Shown: piece after piece, positions 1-6,800 of the stretch
Layout: every line of letters begins with the position of its first letter
Numbering within the stretch: the stretch's first letter is position 1
DNA from: Deltaproteobacteria bacterium
GTDB lineage: Bacteria; Desulfobacterota_B; Binatia; Binatales; Binataceae
Reading direction: 5' to 3'
Length of the DNA: 12,766 nt
NCBI GenBank assembly: GCA_021827465.1
Contig: JAKAVX010000027.1
Coordinates: forward strand, 1-12,766
Program-made: the position numbers and the translations under genes
Notes under the pieces: generated by a model
Databases searched by the model: none
Told to the model about the DNA's origin: nothing
The model's input: only the letters and a program-made list of their open reading frames with translations

Positions 1-547
1 GATCTGGCATCGGATCCACTTCGACCCGGCCGACCTCGTTGTAGCCCGCGTAATGGCCGACGTCGATCTGATCGAGCACGCGGTACGGCCGGTTTAGCCC
101 TTCGCGCTCGGCGTCGCACGAATAGTAGCGAAGATCGTAATCGTCGGTCGTGATCGGGCGAAAAACGTTGTTCCAGATGATCTTGGTGGCGATATTGGGA
201 TCGTTCTGGTCGAGGAACGGAAACGGCTGTCCCGCAACGTAATTCTCGACCGTTCGCCCGTCGGGCGAGAGCCGGACCTGCGAGGAATATTTCTCCGTAG
301 CGTCGCGATACGGCGGCGGCCAGTCGACGTGGCCGCTCTTCACCACGCGCATCGACATGCCCTGGCGCACCTTGACATAAACCCCCGGCGACACGAGGTT
401 CTTCACCCTGTATGCGGTCGCGGCGCTTATCATCTCACCGGGTTTGACTTGAGCATGGACCGTCGGCGCCGTCGTCACGAGCCCCAAGGCGACAGCGGCA
501 ATCGCAATCACGCCAAACCCAAGCCTGCACGAGACGGCGGAAGGCAT
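1..547 (-). CDS. DUF1329 family exported protein (C-terminus off the left edge)
   Basis: The first 182 codons of a minus-strand gene are present and the frame is still open at the window edge. The start is the ATG at 547-545, preceded by a perfect AGGAGG (555-560) seven bases upstream. The N-terminus is a signal peptide: MPSAVSCRLGFGVIAIAA, more hydrophobic residues, then a likely signal peptidase I site at TVHA|Q. The mature part shows hallmarks I know from DUF1329: LVSPGVYVKVRQGM, WPPPYRDATEKY, QVRLSPDGRTVENYVAGQPF and IIWNNVFRPI followed by DDYDLRYY. DUF1329 proteins are usually about 400-470 residues, so more than half is missing. The family is related to LolA/LolB lipoprotein carriers by fold and is often found near RND/MMPL exporters or lipid and steroid catabolism genes. 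Its substrate is not established. Family confidence is high; the precise role is unknown. Confidence 0.88.
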   Translation of the reverse strand, partial: MPSAVSCRLGFGVIAIAAVALGLVTTAPTVHAQVKPGEMISAATAYRVKNLVSPGVYVKVRQGMSMRVVKSGHVDWPPPYRDATEKYSSQVRLSPDGRTVENYVAGQPFPFLDQNDPNIATKIIWNNVFRPITTDDYDLRYYSCDAEREGLNRPYRVLDQIDVGHYAGYNEVGRVEVDPMPD

Positions 548-898
548 AGGCAGACCTCCTTATTCGCGTCCCCAAAATCGCGTAGAGGACTATGGCCACC
601 GCGGAAGGCCACAGCAGAATCGGGCGCACCGAGAACCAAGGTGCGGCGCTGCGGCTCGCCGGGTGAGACTGTGGATTTCGACGTAGAAGCCGCGCAAATT
701 ATTCAATTATCGCGGACTATGCACCGCCTTGAATAGCTATTTCACGGAAGGAAAATTAAGGATGGCTAATCGATCGGGCGAAACCGGCGTATCAGGCGAA
801 TAGTCAAAGAACAGGCGAACATAGTTAATGCGGCGCGACGTGGCTAACCGTCTCACGCGGTCTTACGCCGCAATTCGCCCGCTGCCCGACCTGGCGCA
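548..898. other. Gene-free spacer between the PLP-enzyme gene and the DUF1329 gene
   Basis: Both flanking genes are on the minus strand, so this spacer is the 3' side of the PLP-enzyme gene and the 5' side of the DUF1329 gene. The segment near 695-770 is clearly richer in A+T than its surroundings. Two short inverted repeats lie close together nearer the DUF1329 start: TGGCC/GGCCA (593-597 with 607-611) and CGCACC/GGTGCG (625-630 with 640-645), each with a 9-base loop. They could form hairpins in the 5' leader of the DUF1329 mRNA. I see no convincing coding frame, RNA gene or intrinsic terminator. Open frames that cross this stretch lack a good ribosome binding site and family resemblance. 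Confidence 0.6.
706..733 (-). promoter_or_regulatory. Weak candidate sigma70 promoter for the DUF1329 gene
   Basis: On the minus strand a GATAAT box (706-711, five of six to TATAAT) lies 16 bases after TTCAAG (728-733, only three of six to TTGACA), inside the locally A+T-rich part of the spacer. It would give a leader of about 150 bases before the DUF1329 ATG. A second -10-like AATAAT (698-703) has no partner box. The -35 match is poor, so this is only a candidate. Confidence 0.25.
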
Positions 899-2059
899 TC
901 AATACGAATTCAGCGCCATCTCGAAGTCCTCGATTAGATCTTCACAGGTCTCCAGCCCAATCGAGAGCCGTATCAGAGCGTCCGGGATGCCGGCGCGTGC
1001 GCGTTCCTCGGGCGACATGCCCGCGTGCGAGGTGACCGCTGGGCGCATGATCAGCGTATGCACTCCGCCGAGGCTCGGCGCGCATGTCGGCACCGTCACG
1101 CTTGCGAGAAAACGCTCGGCGGCTTCCACTCCGCCTTCCAACTCGAAGCTCAAAACTCCGCCGAAGCCGTCGAACAGGTCGCACGCGCGCAGATGATGAG
1201 GATGGCTCTCGAGACCGGGGTAATTCACCCGCGTTACCGCGCGGTGCTGCTCCAGGAAACGTGCAATCTTCGATGCGCTTTCGTTCTGATGCTGTACGCG
1301 CACGGCGAGCGTCTTGAGTCCCCGATTGAGAAGAAAGCACGCATGCGGATCCAGCGCGGCGCCGAAAAGATTGAGTTTTCGCCGGACCTTCGACATCAGT
1401 TCTTCGCTACCCACGATCGCTCCGGCAACGATATCGTCATGACCGTTGAGATATTTCGTCGCACTGTGCAGCGACAGGTCGAAACCGAATTCCGCAGCTC
1501 GGAAGTTGATAGGACTGGCAAATGTATTGTCTATAATCGAGACCAGCCGATTGCGCCTGCTGAAATCGATCGCCGCCGCAAGGTCGGGTACCTGCAACAG
1601 GGGATTGGAAAGCGTCTCGAGGTAGATCGCGCGCGTGTTGCCGCGCAAATGTCCGCGCCATGAGTCTGGATCGTCGGCGTTGATAAAGTCGACCTCGATT
1701 CCGAGCGACGGAAGATCCCGCGCGAGCAGGTCGTGCGTGCCGCCGTAAAGACATTCCTGGGCGAGCAGATGACCGTGCGGCGCTAACACCGTCAGCAGCG
1801 TCGCCGTTATCGCGGCCATCCCGCTCGAGCACACCAGCGCCGCCTCGGCGTTCTCCAGCGCGGCGAGCTTGGCGTGCAGGGCGTCGTGATTCGGCGTGTT
1901 GTTGAGTCGGATGTAGCGAAGCTGATGGTAGTCCGCTCCACCCGAATGCTCGAAGGTCGAGGACTGGAAGATCGGCGTCGTGACCGCGCCCGCGATGAGC
2001 GGCTCGGGTTCGCCCGCGTGAATCAGTTTCGTTTCCATTCCCTTGATCAGCCTCGCCAT
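899..2059 (-). CDS. PLP-dependent trans-sulfuration enzyme (cystathionine gamma-synthase/lyase family)
   Basis: A 386-residue cytosolic PLP enzyme of the Cys/Met metabolism family, whose usual length is 380-400. The ATG at 2059 is chosen because GGAGGG (2068-2073) lies 8 bases upstream and the protein then begins MARLIKGMETKLIHAG, as in relatives; the longer frame to 2116 adds only an unconserved Arg-rich stretch. Visible signatures are a tyrosine/arginine pair Y49/R51, SSGMAA near 78-83, YGGT at 105-108, the PLP-ring aspartate D177 in IIDNTF, the Schiff-base lysine K202 in SATKY, and the C-terminal carboxylate-binding arginine R364 in RLSIGLE. These enzymes carry out gamma- or beta-elimination or replacement on homoserine esters, cystathionine, methionine or cysteine. 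The sequence alone does not choose between gamma-synthase, gamma-lyase, O-acylhomoserine sulfhydrylase and methionine gamma-lyase. It is transcribed divergently from the glycine oxidase gene and has no sulfur-pathway neighbour here. Confidence 0.92.
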   Translation of the reverse strand: MARLIKGMETKLIHAGEPEPLIAGAVTTPIFQSSTFEHSGGADYHQLRYIRLNNTPNHDALHAKLAALENAEAALVCSSGMAAITATLLTVLAPHGHLLAQECLYGGTHDLLARDLPSLGIEVDFINADDPDSWRGHLRGNTRAIYLETLSNPLLQVPDLAAAIDFSRRNRLVSIIDNTFASPINFRAAEFGFDLSLHSATKYLNGHDDIVAGAIVGSEELMSKVRRKLNLFGAALDPHACFLLNRGLKTLAVRVQHQNESASKIARFLEQHRAVTRVNYPGLESHPHHLRACDLFDGFGGVLSFELEGGVEAAERFLASVTVPTCAPSLGGVHTLIMRPAVTSHAGMSPEERARAGIPDALIRLSIGLETCEDLIEDFEMALNSY

Positions 2060-2203
2060 CGGATGTTCCCTCCGTGCCGTGGGTCGGCGCTGAAATCTCA
2101 ACCCTGCTTTTAGCATCGCGCGCCTTGGGTTTCATCGCCCGGCCAGCCGCGGTTTCGCGCGGGGTTTTACACGCGCGAGCGGGCGGTTAAGCTGGGCTCA
2201 GGT

Positions 2204-2220
2204 GAAGGTCCGGTACCTTC
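2204..2220. repeat. Inverted repeat just upstream of the glycine oxidase gene
   Basis: GAAGGT (2204-2209) and ACCTTC (2215-2220) are perfect complements around a 5-base centre. The repeat ends 15 bases before the GTG start, in the 176-base gap between two divergent genes. It could be an operator half-site pair or a small leader hairpin. No thiamine-riboswitch core is visible in the gap. Function is unknown. Confidence 0.45.
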
Positions 2221-2235
2221 GATGAAGCGCGGAGC

Positions 2236-3384
2236 GTGAAGGTGAAAGCTCTCGTAATCGGTGGCGGAATCATCGGCGCGTCAGTGGCGTGGAGACTCGC
2301 GAGCGAGCGGGTCGGCGTCACGGTGCTCGAGCGCGCGCGGCTTGGCCGGGAAGCGTCATGGGCCGCCGGAGGATTGATCGCGCCGCAGGGCGAAGCCGAT
2401 CGTCCCGGCCCGTTCTTCGATCTTTGCGTGAAAGCCAAGGATGCGTTCGACGCGATCGTCGAGCGGCTCACGCGAGAAAGCGGCGTCGATCCCGAGTACG
2501 ACGATCACGGCGTGCTGTACGCCGCCTTCAACGAGGAAGAACGCGATGAGTTGAAGGCGCGCGCGCGATGGCAGCGCGAGGCGAACGCCGTGGTCGAGGA
2601 ACTCGGCGCCCGCGAGGCGCTTAGGCTCGTGCCGTTGCTCTCGCCGCGAGTGATCCATGCGCTTCACATGCCGACCAATCGGCGCGTGGAGAATCGCAGG
2701 CTCACCCAGGCCTACGTCAACGCCGCGATACGCGCGGGCGCGGAGTTTCGCGAAGGCGCCCGGGTTGACGCGCTCACGACAAACGGCGGAGGCGCGACCG
2801 GCGTGCGCCTCAATGACGGCGCGGCGGTCGAGGGCGACCTTATCGTTGTCGCGGCGGGCGCATGGTCGGGCGAAATCCGCGGACTCGAAGGTGACGGGAT
2901 CCGGTTCTTCCCGGTGCGCGGACAAATCCTGTGCTTCGACGCGCGGCCCGGCATCCTCGGGCCGTCGCTGTTCTCGGCGCGCGGAATCCTGGTGCCGCGA
3001 CGCGACGGGCGATTGCTCGCCGGCTCGGTTTTCGAGGAGGCGGGCTTCAACAAGAGCGTTACGCTCGGCGGGATGCGGCACGTCACTCAGGCGGCGAGCG
3101 AACTGATGCCTTCGCTGTCGCAGACGGCGTTTCGCGAGGCGTGGGCGGGTCTGAGGCCCGCGACCGACGACCTGCTCCCCGTGATCGGACCGTCGCCCAC
3201 GGTTGCGAACGTGCTCTACGCGTCGGGCCATTTCCGAAGTGGTATCATGCTCTCGGCGCTGACCGGCGAGCTTGTAGCGGACTTGGCGATGGGACGAAAG
3301 CCGTCGCTGGAGCTTGCGCCGTTTCTGCCCGCGCGCTTCCGTTCGCCGGTCGCGCGGGAACGTTTCAAGATAACCGCGCTTTGA
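2236..3384 (+). CDS. thiO: FAD-dependent glycine oxidase ThiO-like (DAO family)
   Basis: A 382-residue flavoprotein. The N-terminus carries the FAD dinucleotide-binding motif VIGGGIIGASVAWRLA (7-22), followed by an acidic residue ending strand 2 (VLE, 30-32). ASWAAGGLIAPQ (40-51) matches the flavin-proximal loop of ThiO. Toward the C-terminus GLRP (R307) and GHFRSG (R334) match the two substrate-carboxylate arginines of Bacillus glycine oxidase, within DLLPVIGPS and YASGHFRSGIML. ThiO oxidises glycine to iminoacetate (dehydroglycine) with O2, releasing H2O2, for the thiazole half of thiamine. A related amine or D-amino acid oxidase cannot be excluded. The start is GTG: 2236 is given, but GTG 2242 has better spacing (7 bases) from GGAG at 2231-2234 and would remove only two residues. 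No thiS, thiG or other thiamine gene is next to it, and the following gene starts 9 bases later. Confidence 0.85.
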   Translation: MKVKALVIGGGIIGASVAWRLASERVGVTVLERARLGREASWAAGGLIAPQGEADRPGPFFDLCVKAKDAFDAIVERLTRESGVDPEYDDHGVLYAAFNEEERDELKARARWQREANAVVEELGAREALRLVPLLSPRVIHALHMPTNRRVENRRLTQAYVNAAIRAGAEFREGARVDALTTNGGGATGVRLNDGAAVEGDLIVVAAGAWSGEIRGLEGDGIRFFPVRGQILCFDARPGILGPSLFSARGILVPRRDGRLLAGSVFEEAGFNKSVTLGGMRHVTQAASELMPSLSQTAFREAWAGLRPATDDLLPVIGPSPTVANVLYASGHFRSGIMLSALTGELVADLAMGRKPSLELAPFLPARFRSPVARERFKITAL

Positions 3385-3393
3385 GGACGTAAG

Positions 3394-3744
3394 ATGGGAA
3401 TCGTGGTTGCGCTCGCGCTGGTACGCGATTTGTTCTTCCGCTCGAAGCTCGACGCGGCGGCCGAAGCCTCGCACGCCGAGGCTGCTTACGCCTCCGATCT
3501 CAGTGCTGCGGCCCGCCGATGCGCCGAGATAATGCCCTCGATTGTGCTCGTCGATCTGTCGGACAAGGCTTTCCCCGCGGCTGAAACCGCAAGCACGATT
3601 CGCGACGCGGCTCCCAACGCGCGCCTGATTGGCTTTGCCTCGCACGTCGATCTGAAATCGCTCGCGGCGGCGCGCGCGGCGGGATTCGAGCTTACCCTCT
3701 CGCGCAGCGAGTTCACCGCGCGCTTGGGCGAATTCCTGCGCTGA
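3394..3744 (+). CDS. Short stand-alone receiver-like (CheY-fold) protein, degenerate
   Basis: A 116-residue protein, the length of a single response-regulator receiver domain with no output domain. The start ATG follows GAGGA (3383-3387) by six bases, and that site overlaps the stop codon of the glycine oxidase gene, so the two are probably cotranscribed and translationally linked. The pattern is receiver-like: hydrophobic strand 1 ending in D12; strand 3 IVLVDLS with D54 as the candidate phosphoacceptor; strand 4 ARLIGFASH with S83 in the switch Thr/Ser place; then AAARAAGFELTLSRSEF, where the invariant lysine of strand 5 is replaced (S-R-S) and the usual acidic pair of strand 1 is reduced to one aspartate. 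Loss of the lysine suggests it may not signal by normal phosphorylation and may act as a protein-interaction module. The fold call rests on pattern only. No kinase gene is nearby. Confidence 0.72.
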   Translation: MGIVVALALVRDLFFRSKLDAAAEASHAEAAYASDLSAAARRCAEIMPSIVLVDLSDKAFPAAETASTIRDAAPNARLIGFASHVDLKSLAAARAAGFELTLSRSEFTARLGEFLR

Positions 3745-3757
3745 CCGTATTGGCCCG

Positions 3758-3851
3758 CCTTTGGCCACGACGCGGCTGTCTGCGACGGCTCGAGCTTGGC
3801 GCAGCCATTAGCCGGACGCTTCAAACCCCCGCTGACCGCTCCGGCCAAAGG
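3758..3851. repeat. 9-base perfect inverted repeat ahead of the Lhr gene
   Basis: CCTTTGGCC (3758-3766) and GGCCAAAGG (3843-3851) are perfect reverse complements separated by 76 bases, in the gap between the receiver-like gene and lhr. The left arm also takes part in a smaller hairpin, TGGCC/GGCCA (3751-3755 with 3763-3767, 7-base loop). The right arm lies in the spacer of the candidate lhr promoter. It may be a DNA-binding site pair or the closing stem of the 3' end of the upstream transcript. There is no T run, so it is not a standard terminator. Confidence 0.4.
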
Positions 3852-3861
3852 ATGATATAAC
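3832..3861 (+). promoter_or_regulatory. Candidate sigma70 promoter of lhr, possibly giving a leaderless mRNA
   Basis: CTGACC (3832-3837, four of six to TTGACA) and TATAAC (3856-3861, five of six to TATAAT) are 18 bases apart. Transcription would be expected to begin about 6-8 bases after the -10 box, almost exactly at the GTG start codon at 3868, which would give a leaderless or nearly leaderless mRNA. An AAAGGAT (3847-3853) that could act as ribosome binding site is about 14 bases from the GTG, farther than usual, and lies upstream of the predicted transcript start. An alternative is read-through from the receiver-like gene with use of that distant site. Confidence 0.45.
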
Positions 3862-3867
3862 CGCATA

Positions 3868-6800
3868 GTGTCCGGCGTGCTCGACGGATTTCATCCCGCC
3901 GTTCGCGCGTGGTTCTTAAGCCGCTTCGATTCACCCTCGCGCGCGCAGCAACTCGGATGGCCGGTGATCGGCGAGGCGCAAAGCCCGCCCGGCCATGGCG
4001 TATTGCTGTGCGCTCCGACCGGAAGCGGCAAGACGCTTGCCGCCTTCATGTGGGCGATAAACCGGCTCGTCATCGAGGCCGAGTCCGGTTCACTCGGCGA
4101 CGAAGTCTCGGTGCTTTACGTCTCGCCGCTGAAGGCGCTCGCCAACGATATCCGGCTCAATCTCGAGGAACCGCTCGCGGGCGTGCGCGAGGCCGCCGAG
4201 CGCCTTGGAATCGCGCTCGCGCCGATTCGCGCCGGTCTTCGCACGGGAGATACTCCTGCCAGCGAGCGGAGCGCGATGCTCCGGCGTCCGCCCCACATCC
4301 TGGTCACGACGCCCGAGTCGCTCTTCATCCTGCTCACCTCGCCGCGTTTTCGAAGCCATCTCGGCTCAGTCAGGTACGTCATCGTCGATGAGCTTCACGC
4401 GATCGCGGGCAACAAGCGCGGGGCTCATCTCGCGGTAACGCTCGAACGTCTCGACAGGATGCTGCGTCTTCGCGGTCGGCCGCGTCCGGCGAGAATCGGT
4501 CTTTCCGCAACGCTGAACCCGGTCGAGCGTCTCGCCGAGTTTCTGGCCGGAGCCGACCCGCGCCGCGGCGGCAATCGCACGCCGCGTCCGGTGAAAGTGG
4601 TGCGCGCCGACGACGAGTTCCGCGCGATGGATCTTGAGGTGCTCGCGCCCGGGCCCGATCTCGGTCCGCTCGCAACCCATGAGCACTGGGAGGCGATGTA
4701 CGACGAGGCCGCGCGCCTTATCGGAGAGCATCGCACGACCCTGGTTTTCACGCTGAGCCGGCGATGGGCCGAGCGGGTCGCGCTCAACCTGCAGAAGCGC
4801 CTTGGCGCGGACGCCGTGATGGCGCATCACGGAAGCCTTGCGCGAAGGGAACGGCTTGCGGCCGAGCAGAGGCTTAAGCGCGGCGAACTCAAGGCGATCG
4901 TCGCGACCGCGTCGCTCGAACTCGGAATCGACGTCGGGGCGGTCGAGCTCGTTTGCCAGGTCGATTCGCCGAAATCGATCTCCGCGGCGATCCAGCGCAC
5001 CGGGCGCTCCGGTCATAGCCTCGGTGCGACGCCCAAGGGCCGCTTCTTCGCACTGACACTCGACGATCTGATCGAGTGCGCGGCCTGCGTTCGCGCGATA
5101 AAGGCCGGCCGTCTCGACGAAGTGGAGATTCCCGCCGGATGCCTCGACGTGGCGGCGCAGCAGATCGTCGCGATCGCCGCCGAGGAAGAAGAAATCGCGG
5201 AAGACGACCTGCTCGAAATCCTGCGCGGCGCGTACAACTTCGCCGCGCTCGACGCCGCCGCATTGCGGAAGCTGCTCTCCGAGATGGCGGCCGAGACGCA
5301 CGAGCGTATCCGCGGCGCGGCACCGAAAATTATCCACGATCCTCGCGGCGGCCGGGTGCGCGCGCGCCGCAGCGCCCGGATGGCAGCGATTACGGCGGGC
5401 GGCACCATTTCCGAAAACGGCAATTACGACGTCGTGATCGAGTCCGAGGGGCGCAGGATAGGCGACGTCGAAGAGGATTTCGCGCAGGAGTCGTCGCGCG
5501 GCGATATCTTCGCGCTCGGCTCGATGCCGTGGCAGATCCAGCGGATTTCGCGCGGGCGGCTCATGGTCGAGCCGGCGCCCGGGATGGCGCCCACGCTGCC
5601 GTTCTGGCAGACGGAGGCAGCAGGACGCTCGCCGACGCTTTCCGGCGAGACGACCGAACTGAGACGCGAAATCGCCGCTCGCCTTGAGCGCGGCGCGGAG
5701 GCCGAGGCGATCGTGTGGCTTCAGTCCCAGTGCATGATGAACGAGCGCGCTGCGCGCCAGGCGGTGGACTACGTGCGCCGCGGTATCGCCGCACTCGGCG
5801 CGGTTCCCGACCGCCGCACCGTGGTCGTCGAGCGGTTTTTCGACGGACTCGGCGGCACTCAGATCGTAATCCACGCGCCGTTCGGGATTCGGTTCAACCG
5901 TGGACTCGGACTCGCGATACGAAAGCGGCTCTGCCAGAGCTTCGATTTCGAAATCCAGGCCTCCGCGATCGATGACGGATGCCTGCTCGCGCTCAACGCG
6001 CGCCATAGTTTTCCGCTCGAAGCGCTGCTCCCGATGCTGTCGTCAAAGAGCGCGCGGCGCGTGCTGGTGCAGGCGATGCTCAACGCGCCGATGTTTGAGG
6101 TGCGCTTTCGCCACGTCGCCACACGGGCGCTTTCCGTGATGCGCTCGGAGTGCGGGCGCAAGGTTCCGGCGTATATCCAGCGGCTTCGCGCGCAGGAATT
6201 GCTCGCCGCGCTGTTTCCCGGCCAGCAGGCCTGCTTCGAGAACCGGCCGCCGGAAGTCGAGGTGCCGGATCACTTTATCCTGAGCGAAACGGTGCGCGAG
6301 TGCCTGGAAGAATCGACCGACGCGTCCGCGATGGAGGAATTTCTCAACGGCGTCGAGAACGGCTCGATCCGCGTGGTCGCGGTTGACGCGGTTTCTCCCT
6401 CGGTCTTCGCGCATCGGTTGCTCCTTGCGTGGGACTATTCGTTCCTCGACGGCGGCGAGCGCGCGAACCGCAGAAGCAGAACCGTGCAGATGAATCGCGG
6501 GATGGCGGAAGACGTTTTCCGTTCCGAAGATCTCGCCGAGATGCTCTCGCGGGACGTTATCGATTCGGTCGTCGCCGACGTTAGCGGACTTGCGCCGGGC
6601 CGGCGCGCGCGAAATCGCGACGAGCTTCACGAATTGATCCTTGCGCACGGCTCGCTCGGCGAAGACGCGATCGCCGGGCGCGTGCGCGGCGATTCGGGCG
6701 CGCTGGTCGATGAACTGGTGCGCGAGGGACGCGCGCTCAGGATACGGCTTCAGGCCGGCGCGGACGCGCTCGTGATTTCGTCCGAAGACGCGGAGCTTTA

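Noticed and set aside
1025..1663. 212-codon plus-strand frame opposite the PLP-enzyme gene
   Set aside because: It is antisense to conserved PLP-enzyme motifs and has no ribosome binding site or recognisable domain.
2060..2235. Thiamine pyrophosphate riboswitch ahead of the thiO-like gene
   Set aside because: I looked for the conserved CTGAGA and ACCTGA-type cores and found neither in the gap.
2356..3768. 470-codon open frame on the minus strand
   Set aside because: It lies opposite the glycine oxidase and receiver-like genes, is Arg-rich with no family motif, and arises from GC-rich codon third positions in the real genes.
4366..6006. 546-codon open frame on the minus strand inside lhr
   Set aside because: It lies fully antisense to conserved helicase motifs, has Arg-rich composition and no recognisable domain or ribosome binding site. 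It is a shadow frame.
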